Of a DNA stretch of 64,000 nt, positions 36,073 through 44,925 are shown in pieces. The DNA comes from ENR-C20 sp942493145 (GTDB taxonomy: Bacteria > Bacillota > Clostridia > Acetivibrionales > DTU013). The position numbers and the translations under genes were made by a program. Below the pieces are notes generated by a model. It had not been told where the DNA came from. It saw only the letters and a program-made list of their open reading frames with translations, and made no database searches. The first letter of the stretch is position 1, and each line of letters begins with the position of its first letter. The stretch is taken from NCBI GenBank assembly GCA_942493145.1, contig OW818679.1, positions 2,542,001-2,606,000 of the forward strand, given 5' to 3'.

Positions 36073-36209
36073 AATAAAAACTCCTTAAAATTGGAATTCT
36101 TATTATATCATTCTACTGAATTCTTGGAAAGTGATAGCGTTTTGCATTTGATAGCGTTTTGCATTCCTCGCCGGTTTTGGTCATCCTGAAGATGATTTTT
36201 GATAATTTC

Positions 36210-37991
36210 CTATCTAAAATACTTCAGTACCAACTGCGCCGACCTGCTGCCATTATATTCGTTCACATCAATATTGAAAATGATGTCAAGCCTGACCTCA
36301 GGAGTTTGCCCGTTATTTGCCGCTGTCCCTGCGTACAGCCTGTCCAGCCCGTCCTGGCCATACTTTCCGGTTACCACCTCTTCAAATTGCGGTATCCCTC
36401 CGAACCATATGCAATCGATATGCTTCTGCCTTTGCGAAGCCAGTCGTAGCTTGAGGACATTTCTGTTGCTGCCCATGATTGTTGCTTTGCTGACTTTTAT
36501 GTCCCTTACTCCAAAAAGAGGCTTTGAATTCCCCTTTCCATAGGGCTCCAGCAATTCAAGCTCCTCAGCGAGCTTCAGGCTGACTTCATCAAGGATGATA
36601 TGGGCGTCTATATAAACCTTCTGGGTCAGATCATCCTCGGTGAGGCATGTCAGCTCATTGATCATCAGCCTCAGGGCATCGACATTACAGGCATCCAGGG
36701 AAAGCCCGGCAGCCATGGGATGTCCTCCGAACCTGGTCAGGAGCTCCTTGCATTTTGTCAGCTCTTCAAACATGTTGTACTCTTCAATTGACCGCCCCGA
36801 CCCTTTAACGCCATGTTCACTGTCGGTCAGTACTATGGCGGGGGCATAATATCGTTCCTTTATCCTGCCTGCAATAATCCCTGCAATGCTTTCATGGATA
36901 TCCGGCTTGTAGACCACCATCACCTTGTGATTCCTGATTTCTGTGCTCTCTATGATCTTTATGGCCTCTTCCAGTCCCTTTGTAGTCAGATCCCTTCTCT
37001 CCATGTTAAGGCGGTGCAGCTCCATTGCCATTGCCAATGCTTCGCCTTCATCCTGTGAGAGCAGCAGTTCAAGCCCTTTTAAGGCACAGTCCAGTCTGCC
37101 CGATGCATTGATGCAGGGACCGATAATAAAGCCTAGAGTGTATACAGCTATTTTTTTTCCTTCTATCCCTGTCTGCCCTATCAGTGCTTTTAATCCTATA
37201 TTGGTCGTATTGTTTATCATTTCAAGGCCTTTTTTTACGAAGATCCTGTTTTCACCTAATAAGTCGACTACGTCGCAGACGGTGGCAATGGCCACATATT
37301 CCATAAAGGCATCTGCCTCCTCCGACGGAATCCCCGCCCCGGCATACATAGCCTGGATCAGCTTGAATGCGACACCCGCACCACACAGTGATTTGAACGG
37401 ATACCCGCAGTCCGGCTGCTTAATATCGATCACCGCATCAGCCTCGGGGATCCTGTAGGATATGCCTCCATCCTCAGCTTCAACAAAAGGGATGTCATGA
37501 TGGTCGGTGACTATGACCGTCATACCAAGCTCCCTGGCATGCTCAATCTGTTCAGCAGCCGAAATGCCGTTGTCACAGGTGATGATAGTATCGATACAGT
37601 CTCCCGCCGCCTTGTCTATGATAGCCATATTGATCCCGTAACCATCGTGGATCCTGTGGGGGATGTCGTAATCCACCCTGGCGCCGCACCGCTCAAGTGC
37701 CTTGTATAACAAAAAGGTGCTGATGACTCCATCCACATCATAGTCCCCTACAATGCGGATGGGTTTTCCCTCCCGGATCTTTCCGGAAATGATGCCCACG
37801 GCCTTGCCAATATCCTTCATCAGCAACGGGTCGTGCAATTTGCCGGTGTCAGGACGGATGAAACATTCGGCATCATCACTATCAAGGATGCCCCTGTTTA
37901 CCATTATCCTGCACAGGAGCTCGCTGACGCCCAATTGCTGCGATAGCTTTCCAATGTCATGTTTCGGATTCCTCAAAAGCCATTTTTCCAA
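36210..37991 (-). CDS. recJ: Single-stranded-DNA-specific exonuclease RecJ
   Basis: A 593-aa protein with the DHH-family motifs GDYDVDG near residue 80, CDNG, VTDHHD and the DHHA1 segment SGRSIEEYNMFEELT with GGHPMAAGLS. These coordinate manganese for 5'-3' degradation of single-stranded DNA in repair. The TTG at 37991 is preferred: GGGGGTG lies 5 bases upstream. An ATG at 38057 would translate through a perfect hairpin (38017-38044) and begin right at the U-tract of the yqeY terminator. The TTG start yields LEKWLLRNP, which fits the family N-terminus. Confidence 0.93.
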   Translation of the reverse strand: MEKWLLRNPKHDIGKLSQQLGVSELLCRIMVNRGILDSDDAECFIRPDTGKLHDPLLMKDIGKAVGIISGKIREGKPIRIVGDYDVDGVISTFLLYKALERCGARVDYDIPHRIHDGYGINMAIIDKAAGDCIDTIITCDNGISAAEQIEHARELGMTVIVTDHHDIPFVEAEDGGISYRIPEADAVIDIKQPDCGYPFKSLCGAGVAFKLIQAMYAGAGIPSEEADAFMEYVAIATVCDVVDLLGENRIFVKKGLEMINNTTNIGLKALIGQTGIEGKKIAVYTLGFIIGPCINASGRLDCALKGLELLLSQDEGEALAMAMELHRLNMERRDLTTKGLEEAIKIIESTEIRNHKVMVVYKPDIHESIAGIIAGRIKERYYAPAIVLTDSEHGVKGSGRSIEEYNMFEELTKCKELLTRFGGHPMAAGLSLDACNVDALRLMINELTCLTEDDLTQKVYIDAHIILDEVSLKLAEELELLEPYGKGNSKPLFGVRDIKVSKATIMGSNRNVLKLRLASQRQKHIDCIWFGGIPQFEEVVTGKYGQDGLDRLYAGTAANNGQTPEVRLDIIFNIDVNEYNGSRSAQLVLKYFR

Positions 37992-38016
37992 ATCAACACC
38001 CCCAAAATCGGGAAAG

Positions 38017-38044
38017 GGGACACACCTCTGACGAGGTATGTCCC
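38017..38044. repeat. GGGACA hairpin in the recJ leader
   Basis: Arms GGGACACACCTC (38017-38028) and GAGGTATGTCCC (38033-38044) form a 12-bp stem with one mismatch and a TGAC loop. It lies 15 bases upstream of the recJ ribosome site, so it is outside the ribosome footprint but in the transcript if recJ is expressed from upstream. It belongs with the GGGAC-type palindromes at 1095, 11176 and 42068. Confidence 0.75.
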
Positions 38045-38059
38045 AGCCATTCCACATAT

Positions 38060-38084
38060 GAAAAAAGCCCGATCAGCTCGAGCT
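38060..38084 (-). terminator. Rho-independent terminator after yqeY
   Basis: Minus-strand AGCTCGA, loop GCTGA, TCGGGCT (38066-38084) followed by six Ts ends the rpsU-yqeY transcript. Confidence 0.8.
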
Positions 38085-38100
38085 TTTTCCACTTTTTTAT

Positions 38101-38544
38101 TTATCCTATTAATCTTTTAACTATTTGATTGATCATCTTGCCGTCTGCTCTTCCTTTAACCTGAGGCATGACCGCCTGCATGATCTTTCCGGTATCCTTG
38201 GCAGAGCTCGCTCCGGTATCCTGTACCGCCTGCCTTACAATGACTTCCAATTCTTCTTCGGTCAATTGTTGAGGCAAATATTGGAGTAAGACATCAATTT
38301 CTTTTTTAAGATCCTCCAACAAGTCCAGTCTCCCGCTTTTTTCAAAATCCGGGATGACGTCTCGTCTTCGCTTGACTTCCTTTGCTATAACTTCAATTAC
38401 ACCATCGTCATCAAGAGTTATTCTATTGTCTTTTTCCACCTGAAGCACTGCTGCCCTCGCCATTTGAACTGTGTTCTTCCTTATGGTGTCCTTTTCCCTC
38501 ATGGCGGTTTTCATATCGTCCAGCAATCGTTCTTTAAGGGACAT
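38101..38544 (-). CDS. yqeY: GatB/YqeY-domain protein
   Basis: 147 residues: the family's normal size, helical throughout, with SLKERLLDDMKTAMREKD at the start and the QLTEEELEVIVRQAV and DTGKIMQAVMPQVKGRADG segments that match the tail domain of the GatB amidotransferase subunit. It may bind tRNA, but its role is not established. GGGAGG precedes the ATG. It follows rpsU by 31 bp, the usual Firmicutes pairing. Confidence 0.95.
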   Translation of the reverse strand: MSLKERLLDDMKTAMREKDTIRKNTVQMARAAVLQVEKDNRITLDDDGVIEVIAKEVKRRRDVIPDFEKSGRLDLLEDLKKEIDVLLQYLPQQLTEEELEVIVRQAVQDTGASSAKDTGKIMQAVMPQVKGRADGKMINQIVKRLIG

Positions 38545-38575
38545 TCCTGGTCCTCCCTTATGACTTTATTTGGAT

Positions 38576-38752
38576 TTATTTGAACTTCCTTTTCCTTGCA
38601 GCTTCAGATTTCTTCTTTCTTTTTACGCTGGGCTTTTCGTAATGCTCTCTTTTTCTCACTTCTGCAAGAACTCCCGCCTTCGCGCATTGACGCTTGAACC
38701 TTTTGAGAGCACTATCGAGAGATTCGTTCTCTTTTACCCTTACTTCAGACAT
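38576..38752 (-). CDS. rpsU: 30S ribosomal protein S21
   Basis: 58 residues, very basic, starting MSEVRVKENESLDSALKRFK and ending in a Lys/Arg-rich helix. The ATG at 38752 has GGAGGGAGG 6 bases upstream; a longer frame running to 38920 has no support. S21 binds the 30S platform near the anti-Shine-Dalgarno. It starts a two-gene operon with yqeY. Confidence 0.98.
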   Translation of the reverse strand: MSEVRVKENESLDSALKRFKRQCAKAGVLAEVRKREHYEKPSVKRKKKSEAARKRKFK

Positions 38753-38943
38753 GTATTTCCCTCCCTCCGATGGTAGCAATTGTGCCGGGTATAAACTGCA
38801 GATTTTGCTGCAGAATTTGCTGTGTTTTTTCCTGGGAATCAATCTAAATATAGCACACCTTATATTATAACTTACACTTGAAATATAAGTCAATAGAAAA
38901 TGCTCGACAAGCATGCACATATACGCCCACTTAGCCGGGATCT

Positions 38944-40728
38944 TTAATGTGCGGCAGGCATTGCGGCAAAATATCCCGAGAAACGAACAATGTCGAACTT
39001 ATCTTCCTCAAAGTATCCCAGCTCTGCTATATTGCCTATATATACGGCATTTTCCAGTGGATCCCTGGCCAACTCCTTTATTTGCACATATTTATACCGG
39101 TCGTCATAAGGCAACAGCTTTTCTCCGCTATCAGACCTGGCATCGGCCTTTCCCTGATAATACAATGCATCGATTTCATGATGGAAAAGGGTGAGAGGTT
39201 CACTGACCCACCAGCTGTTCTCGCTTTGGGTCATATTTGTTATATATATGCGATCCCAATCCATATCCTCCACATAATCCAAAGCCTCACCAAAGCCATT
39301 ATAGAAGGCATTGCCTATTGCCTCGCCATGACTTCCGAAATAGCTGGCGCCAAAGGATACAAATGCTGTAATAAAAAGCACCGCAAGGAAAATCCCCATA
39401 AGCCTGATATTTTTAACGATCCAATAAATTCCCATCCCGCAAAGAATGATCATTGGGTAAAAAACAATATTTATCCTGTTCACGTTCACGTTGTTAACAA
39501 TCAATCCTGACACGAAGGCCACAACCAACCATATCAGGATCAATTCAAATGAAATTCCTCCATTTTCGCCATCCTTATTGCCATCCTTTTCACCTTTCTT
39601 ATTGCCATCCTTATTGCCATCCTTTTCGCCTTTCTTATTGCCATCCTTATTCATACGGAACAAAGCATACCCTCCCAGCAGCGCCAACGGAATCGCAAAC
39701 AGGTACAGGCTTCCGAATTCAGGAATGGTATTCCAGAGCAAATCCGGCTTCTGAAGCAGGACGACATTGACAAAGGACAAGAAATTCTCATACAGCTGTG
39801 CCGAAAAATCCCCGCTGAAGAAAAGTATATCCGCAGTCCTTGTGGTATCCGGGAATAAGGGTATTGTAAAAAATGGCGTTGACATCGTCGGAAGCTTGAA
39901 GTAATTGATCACCATAACACCGAATATTGGCCAGGAAACTATGAAATACACAAATGCGGCGGGTAAAAGCCCCATTAAGCTCAATTGCCGCTTCTTTAGA
40001 AGATAGATAGCTGTAATCAGTAAAAGCAGAGGAACTGAATACCAGGCAATACCGTATGCATACATGCTCAAGCCAAAAAACAGCATGGATATGTACAGCC
40101 AGACCCGCTTTTTCTTTATGCCCAGATATAGAAAATAAAAAGCAAATAGCAGGAAGTGGGGTAACATGTTGCAATCCAATGCCCAGCGGCTTTGCATTAT
40201 GTGCCAGGGGTCTACGGCACAAAAAGCCAAAACTGCCAGAGCTGCATTCCTTCCGGCCAGCAGCAGTACAAGCATGTAAAGGACCCATAGGGCAAGAAGG
40301 CTTACAATCAATATTGCAATGCGGGCAGTAAACCTGTTCAAACCAAAGAGTGATATGAAAGGTACACTGAGATATGAAAGTAGCACGCTCATCTGTCCGA
40401 AGCCCCATGCAGTAAAATGCACCGGCAGCCACATGCCGAATCTGTCGGTCCCGTGGTCCGCCAACGCAAGGGCATCAACAGCCCCCATGGCACCATCCTG
40501 GTTAAAGCCCCCAGGAATTAAGCCGAATTTCCATAACCTCACCGCGGCACCGATTAACAGCACCATTATAAGAGCCAGATTAAAATATCTGCCGGTCAGC
40601 AGCTTCACAATACCCTCAAAACGCTTTGCAGCAGCTGTATTGTTGATTTTGTCCCTTATACCGGGCATTATAGCTGCGGCGCAAACAATTACGACAAGTA
40701 CCAGTGAAGTCCGGTTGAACAGGATCAT
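38944..40728 (-). CDS. GT39-like (ArnT/PMT-type) membrane glycosyltransferase
   Basis: The 594-aa protein has about 11-12 membrane helices. The first outer loop contains GFNQDGAMGAVDALALADHG, whose Asp is in the place of the catalytic Asp of GT-C enzymes such as PMT and ArnT. A second motif, FCAVDPWHIMQSRWALDCNMLPH, is typical of the same group. These enzymes use polyprenyl-phosphate sugars at the outer membrane face. The DPM1-like gene just upstream, overlapping by 4 bases, would make such a donor. A low-complexity loop of about 30 Lys/Asp/Gly/Asn residues interrupts the region near residue 365. Confidence 0.82.
   Translation of the reverse strand: MILFNRTSLVLVVIVCAAAIMPGIRDKINNTAAAKRFEGIVKLLTGRYFNLALIMVLLIGAAVRLWKFGLIPGGFNQDGAMGAVDALALADHGTDRFGMWLPVHFTAWGFGQMSVLLSYLSVPFISLFGLNRFTARIAILIVSLLALWVLYMLVLLLAGRNAALAVLAFCAVDPWHIMQSRWALDCNMLPHFLLFAFYFLYLGIKKKRVWLYISMLFFGLSMYAYGIAWYSVPLLLLITAIYLLKKRQLSLMGLLPAAFVYFIVSWPIFGVMVINYFKLPTMSTPFFTIPLFPDTTRTADILFFSGDFSAQLYENFLSFVNVVLLQKPDLLWNTIPEFGSLYLFAIPLALLGGYALFRMNKDGNKKGEKDGNKDGNKKGEKDGNKDGENGGISFELILIWLVVAFVSGLIVNNVNVNRINIVFYPMIILCGMGIYWIVKNIRLMGIFLAVLFITAFVSFGASYFGSHGEAIGNAFYNGFGEALDYVEDMDWDRIYITNMTQSENSWWVSEPLTLFHHEIDALYYQGKADARSDSGEKLLPYDDRYKYVQIKELARDPLENAVYIGNIAELGYFEEDKFDIVRFSGYFAAMPAAH
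39568..39651 (-). repeat. In-frame 36-bp repeats inside the GT39 gene
   Basis: Two 36-bp blocks, each composed of 12-bp subunits, encode KKGEKDGNKDGN twice plus partial copies. They form a charged linker between two membrane helices. The near identity of the copies suggests recent slippage; the length is likely to differ between strains. Confidence 0.85.
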
Positions 40729-41678
40729 TTGGCTTCAACTCCCTTGTCATCGTCATCGATTGTATCTGAAATAATATATCTGGGTCTGAATTTCACTTCG
40801 TCAAAAATTCGGGCAATATAGGTGCCGATGATACCCAGACTGATCATTAGCGTGCTGCCGATAATCAGAAGCAGCAGGATGACAGTAGTAAAGCCGCTGA
40901 AGGCCTGTCCTGATATCCACATATACAAGGTCTGTATTCCAAGGATTATCGAACCTATGAGAAAAAGTATCCCGATAAAGGTGATTATTTGCAGCGGTGC
41001 GGAGGAAAAGGCGGTGATGGCGTTGACGGCAAGTTTGAAGAGACTGGCGAAGGTCCATCTGGAAGCTCCGTCCTTCCTTTCGGCGACCTCAAAGGGAATC
41101 GCAACCCTCCTGAAGCCCACCCAGGCAGACATACCCCTGAAAAACGTCACCCGTTCGTCCATCTGCTTCCAGGCTTCAATAACCTTTGCATCAAGTAGCT
41201 TGAAATCTGAAGCATTTCGAAGTTCAAGTCCTGATAGCCTTTTCAACAAATCATAGAAGGAATGTGCACAAATCCTGCTAAAGATGCCTTCGCGCCCTCT
41301 TGAAGCTTTAATACCCTCAATCACATCGTAGTTTCCTGTTTGCCAAAGCTCCACCATCTGAGGTATCAATTCAGGAGGATGCTGAAGGTCCGAATCCATT
41401 ACTATGCATGCATCCCCTCTGGAACGTTCCAATCCCGCGCAAAGAGCCGCCTCCTTGCCAAAATTGCGGCTGAAGCGGCACGCCCGTATTTCCTGGATTT
41501 CACCAGCCAGACGTTTTATCATCTCCCAGGTTTTATCCCGTGACCCATCCTCAATCAGGATGATCTCATGCCTGATTGAGTGTTCAAGAAGCAGCCTGTG
41601 GACCGTATGTATGTTTTCATAAATAAGCTTCTCTTCATGATATGCAGGAATAACAATTGATAAAAGGAGATCCCCCAT
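40725..41678 (-). CDS. GT2 polyprenyl-phosphate glycosyltransferase (DPM1/GtrB-like)
   Basis: A 317-aa protein with an N-terminal GT-A domain: LSIVIPAYHEEKLI, the LIEDGSRDKTW nucleotide site and the DXD-type VMDSDLQHPPE, followed by two C-terminal membrane helices (about 230-252 and 265-290). This arrangement matches GtrB, which loads glucose onto undecaprenyl phosphate. GGAGG precedes the ATG; the stop overlaps the GT39 start, so the two proteins are probably made together as donor synthase and transferase. Confidence 0.9.
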   Translation of the reverse strand: MGDLLLSIVIPAYHEEKLIYENIHTVHRLLLEHSIRHEIILIEDGSRDKTWEMIKRLAGEIQEIRACRFSRNFGKEAALCAGLERSRGDACIVMDSDLQHPPELIPQMVELWQTGNYDVIEGIKASRGREGIFSRICAHSFYDLLKRLSGLELRNASDFKLLDAKVIEAWKQMDERVTFFRGMSAWVGFRRVAIPFEVAERKDGASRWTFASLFKLAVNAITAFSSAPLQIITFIGILFLIGSIILGIQTLYMWISGQAFSGFTTVILLLLIIGSTLMISLGIIGTYIARIFDEVKFRPRYIISDTIDDDDKGVEAK

Positions 41679-41699
41679 AAGTACCTCCGTTCAAAACTA

Positions 41700-42044
41700 T
41701 TAAATGAGCCTTTCTCCAAGGCTCACGCCGCCAATCAGGTGGTAATGCAGATGGAATACCGTCTGTCCGGCATCGGAACCGCAATTGTTGATCAGCCTGT
41801 AGCCCTTTTCTGCTATTCCGAGTTTTTCAGCTACCTTTTTCGCAGCAAGATGGACATGGATTATGGCTTCGGCGTTGTCCTCCGTCAAATCGTTCACTGA
41901 TGCGATATGAACCTTCGGTACGATGATCACATGCACCGGCGCAACCGGTTTGATATCCTTGAAGGCAAGGGTCCAATCATCCTCATAAACCACTGTTGAT
42001 GGGATTTCTCTGTTGATGATCCTGCAGAAAATACAATCATCCAT
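41700..42044 (-). CDS. HIT-family purine nucleoside phosphoramidase (HinT)
   Basis: 114 residues, standard for HinT. It begins CIFCRIINREIPS, with a Cys pair, and ends with the histidine triad FHLHYHLIGG. It hydrolyses AMP-lysine-type phosphoramidates in the cytoplasm. AAAGGAG precedes the ATG. It lies between the GT2 gene (21 bp away) and alaS (70 bp), the latter gap occupied by a large palindrome. Confidence 0.96.
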   Translation of the reverse strand: MDDCIFCRIINREIPSTVVYEDDWTLAFKDIKPVAPVHVIIVPKVHIASVNDLTEDNAEAIIHVHLAAKKVAEKLGIAEKGYRLINNCGSDAGQTVFHLHYHLIGGVSLGERLI

Positions 42045-42067
42045 AAAAATTCACTCCTTTATTGACA

Positions 42068-42114
42068 TTGACAGAGGGACGGTGGAATTGTCAACTTCAC
42101 CGTCCCTCTGTCAA
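42068..42114. repeat. Perfect 17-bp palindrome directly after alaS
   Basis: TTGACAGAGGGACGGTG (42068-42084) and its exact complement (42098-42114) flank a 13-base loop. The right arm ends one base before the alaS stop codon. It is a very stable hairpin, but no U-run follows, so it may slow polymerase or protect the 3' end rather than terminate. It contains the GGGACGGT core also seen at 1096-1103. Confidence 0.85.
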
Positions 42115-44754
42115 CTATTTTATCTGGCCTTCGACTACCTTGATTGCCGCTGCCAGAGCTTCGTCTATCTTTGATGCATCCCTGCCACCTGCCTGGGCCA
42201 TGTCCGGACGGCCGCCGCCGCCACCGCCTGCTATCCTGGCAGCTTCCTTGATGATATTGCCGGCATGGGCACCGCGATCAACAGCATCCTTGGAAGCCAT
42301 GACCACAAAGCTGACCTTGTCACCTTCACCGGAAGCCAAAATGACAATGCCGCTCCCTAGCTTGCCCCTGAGCATGTCGCCTGTATTTCTCAGGGCTTCC
42401 ATGTCCATCTGGTCGAAGCGTGCCGCCACCGTCTTTATTCCTTTTATATCTACCGCCCCGGCCAGCACATCGTCAGCCGAGCTGCTCACCAGTTTGTTCC
42501 TGAGTCTTTCTATTTCCTTGCCGGCTTCCCTCAGATCGGAATTGAGTGCTTCCACCTTCCTGAGACTATCCTGCGGATTGGTCTTCAAAGCCGCTGCAAC
42601 CTCGTTCAACCGTTCTTCCTTGTCATTGAGGTAGCTGATGGCTCCCTCGCCCGTCAGGGCTTCTATCCTTCTTACACCCGCAGCTACGCCACTTTCACCG
42701 AGTATCTTCACAAAACCTGCCTGTGATGAGTTGCCCAGATGTGTCCCGCCGCAAAGCTCCATGCTGTAGTCTCCTACAGTAACGACCCTGACAGTGTTGC
42801 CGTACTTTTCTCCGAAAAGGGCCATAGCTCCGAGCTTCTTCGCCTCGTCAACAGGCATTTCCTTCACAGTGACCGGCAAGCTCTCAAGTATCCTGTCGTT
42901 GACTTCCTTTTCAACCTTCCTGAGTTCTTCAGCCGTCATTGCAGAAAAATGGCTGAAGTCAAAACGAAGCCTGTCCGGACCCACAAGTGATCCCGCCTGT
43001 GTGACATGACTGCCCAGCACATTTCTCAGGGCCTTCTGCACCAAATGGGTTGTGGTGTGGTTCCTTGCCGTCGCAAGCCTTCTGGACTTGTCCACCTCTG
43101 CAACCGCAGTCGCACCCTTCTCAAGCAGTCCTCTCTCGATGACTCCGGTATGCAGGTATTTGCCGTCTGCTGTCTTTCTGCATTCCGTTACCGCCAGGGC
43201 TCCATCCTTTGTGCCGATATAGCCCGTATCGCCCATTTGTCCACCGCTTTCGGCATAGAATGGTGTCCTGTCAAGAATGACGGTCACCTCATCGCCTTCC
43301 AGCGCGTTGTCGGCCAGCTCGCCGTCCTTCAATACATATATGATCTTCGCGTTCGAAGAAAGCTCATTATAACCGGTGAAATCAGTCTTTACAGACTTGT
43401 CCATGCCTGCAGCCGTATCCTGCCCCCAGGCAGAACCTTCCCTGCTCTTCATTGCCTCGCGGGCCTTCCTCTTCTGCTCGCCCATCTCAGCCTTGAAGCC
43501 CTCTTCATCAATACCCAGACCGTTTTCCTCCGCTATCTCCCTGGTGAGGTCTAGAGGGAATCCGTAGGTGTCGTGGAGCTTGAAAGCCATACTGCCCGGC
43601 AGTATACTGACATTCTGCCCTCTTATCTCTGCGATGAAATCGTTCAGGATGTTCAGGCCCTGGTCGATAGTGGTGTCAAACCGCTCCTCCTCGATCCTGA
43701 TTACCTTCCTTATATAATCCGCCTTCTCCTCAAGCTCGGGATAAGCACTCTTTGATTCGTTGATTACAACCAGTGCGATATTATGCAGGAAGGTTTCATC
43801 GATGCCCAGCAGCTTGCCGTGCCTCGCAGCCCTTCTGAGAAGCCTTCTCAGGACATATCCCCTGCCTTCGTTTGAAGGGAGGATGCCGTCCGATACCATC
43901 ATCGTCGTGCTCCTGATGTGGTCGGTGATAACCCTTATTGATACATCGGTCTTTGCATCCTGGCCGTATTCAACCCCTGCTTTTGAACATATCGTGTTCA
44001 GGATGTTCCTGATGGTGTCGACTTCAAACAGGTTGTTGACGTCCTGCATGATACATGCCAGACGCTCCAGCCCCATGCCGGTGTCAATGTTCTTCTTCTG
44101 CAGCTGTACGTATGCTCCGTCCTCAGTCCTGTTGTACTGGGTGAAGACCAGGTTCCAGAATTCGATGTACCTGTCACAGTCACAGCCGATGGTACATTCG
44201 GGCGACCCGCAGCCCTTGTCCCCGCCGCGGTCGAAATATATCTCAGAGCATGGGCCACAGGGGCCTACGCCATGTTCCCAGAAATTATCCTTCTTTCCCA
44301 TGCGGAATATCTTGTCCGTCGCCAGGCCGATTTCCTTATTCCAGATTTCATAGGCTTCATCGTCATCCTGATATACAGTGACGTATAGCAGATCTTCGGG
44401 TATAGCCATATCTTCGGTCACAAACTCCCATGCCCATGCAATGGCTTCCTTTTTGAAATAATCTCCGAATGAGAAATTTCCGAGCATTTCAAAGAATGTA
44501 CCGTGTCGTGCAGTCTTTCCCACATTCTCTATATCGGGCGTCCTGATACACTTCTGGCAGGTGGTCATCCTGTTGTGCGGCGGTATCTCCTGTCCTGTGA
44601 AATATGGCTTTAAAGGAGTCATTCCGGCATTTATAAGCAGGATACTGGGATCGTTCTGCGGTACCAGCGAAAAGCTGGGCAAGCGAAGATGATCCTTCCC
44701 CTCAAAAAACTTCAAATATCTTTCCCTTATCTCGTTAAGTCCAAGCTTCTCCAT
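42115..44754 (-). CDS. alaS: Alanyl-tRNA synthetase
   Basis: Full length at 879 aa. The aminoacylation core has NEIRERYLKFFEGKDH, NAGMTPLKPYF and the class II motifs near 40-240; the editing domain has the zinc motif HTTTHLVQKALR with CGGTHLGNSSQAG, and the C-Ala domain ends GGGGGGRPDMAQAGG. It charges tRNA-Ala and clears mischarged Ser and Gly. GAGG lies 8 bases before the ATG. The 167-bp leader shows a promoter but no T-box. Confidence 0.98.
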   Translation of the reverse strand: MEKLGLNEIRERYLKFFEGKDHLRLPSFSLVPQNDPSILLINAGMTPLKPYFTGQEIPPHNRMTTCQKCIRTPDIENVGKTARHGTFFEMLGNFSFGDYFKKEAIAWAWEFVTEDMAIPEDLLYVTVYQDDDEAYEIWNKEIGLATDKIFRMGKKDNFWEHGVGPCGPCSEIYFDRGGDKGCGSPECTIGCDCDRYIEFWNLVFTQYNRTEDGAYVQLQKKNIDTGMGLERLACIMQDVNNLFEVDTIRNILNTICSKAGVEYGQDAKTDVSIRVITDHIRSTTMMVSDGILPSNEGRGYVLRRLLRRAARHGKLLGIDETFLHNIALVVINESKSAYPELEEKADYIRKVIRIEEERFDTTIDQGLNILNDFIAEIRGQNVSILPGSMAFKLHDTYGFPLDLTREIAEENGLGIDEEGFKAEMGEQKRKAREAMKSREGSAWGQDTAAGMDKSVKTDFTGYNELSSNAKIIYVLKDGELADNALEGDEVTVILDRTPFYAESGGQMGDTGYIGTKDGALAVTECRKTADGKYLHTGVIERGLLEKGATAVAEVDKSRRLATARNHTTTHLVQKALRNVLGSHVTQAGSLVGPDRLRFDFSHFSAMTAEELRKVEKEVNDRILESLPVTVKEMPVDEAKKLGAMALFGEKYGNTVRVVTVGDYSMELCGGTHLGNSSQAGFVKILGESGVAAGVRRIEALTGEGAISYLNDKEERLNEVAAALKTNPQDSLRKVEALNSDLREAGKEIERLRNKLVSSSADDVLAGAVDIKGIKTVAARFDQMDMEALRNTGDMLRGKLGSGIVILASGEGDKVSFVVMASKDAVDRGAHAGNIIKEAARIAGGGGGGRPDMAQAGGRDASKIDEALAAAIKVVEGQIK

Positions 44755-44896
44755 CTCATCAACCTCAATGTTCTAAAATTATTTCATACGCTATTTGTGT
44801 TTATTCATACGCTGTCAGGCGTCACATGCAATCTGCCTGCTGCGCCCATAACCAACCCTGATATTAGTATGATATTAGTGCAGAATGAATATAAAT

Positions 44897-44925
44897 ATAT
44901 TATATAAGTAAGCTGGAAGTGTCAA
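44897..44925 (-). promoter_or_regulatory. alaS promoter
   Basis: Minus-strand TTGACA (44920-44925), 17 bases, TAATAT (44897-44902). The perfect -35 box overlaps the stop codon of the MocR gene. The leader would be about 135 bases. Confidence 0.8.

Noticed and set aside
37992..38057. ATG-initiated N-terminal extension of RecJ
   Set aside because: It starts at the U-tract of the yqeY terminator, crosses a 12-bp hairpin and has no ribosome site, whereas TTG at 37991 has GGGGGTG at good spacing.
42062..44353. Long frames on the strand opposite alaS
   Set aside because: They are shadows of the high-GC third positions of alaS and encode Ser/Pro/Leu-rich sequence without ribosome sites.
44755..44921. 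T-box leader of alaS
   Set aside because: The gap is too short for most T-boxes and lacks the conserved AGGGTGGNACCGCG element and a terminator; a plain sigma-A promoter is present.
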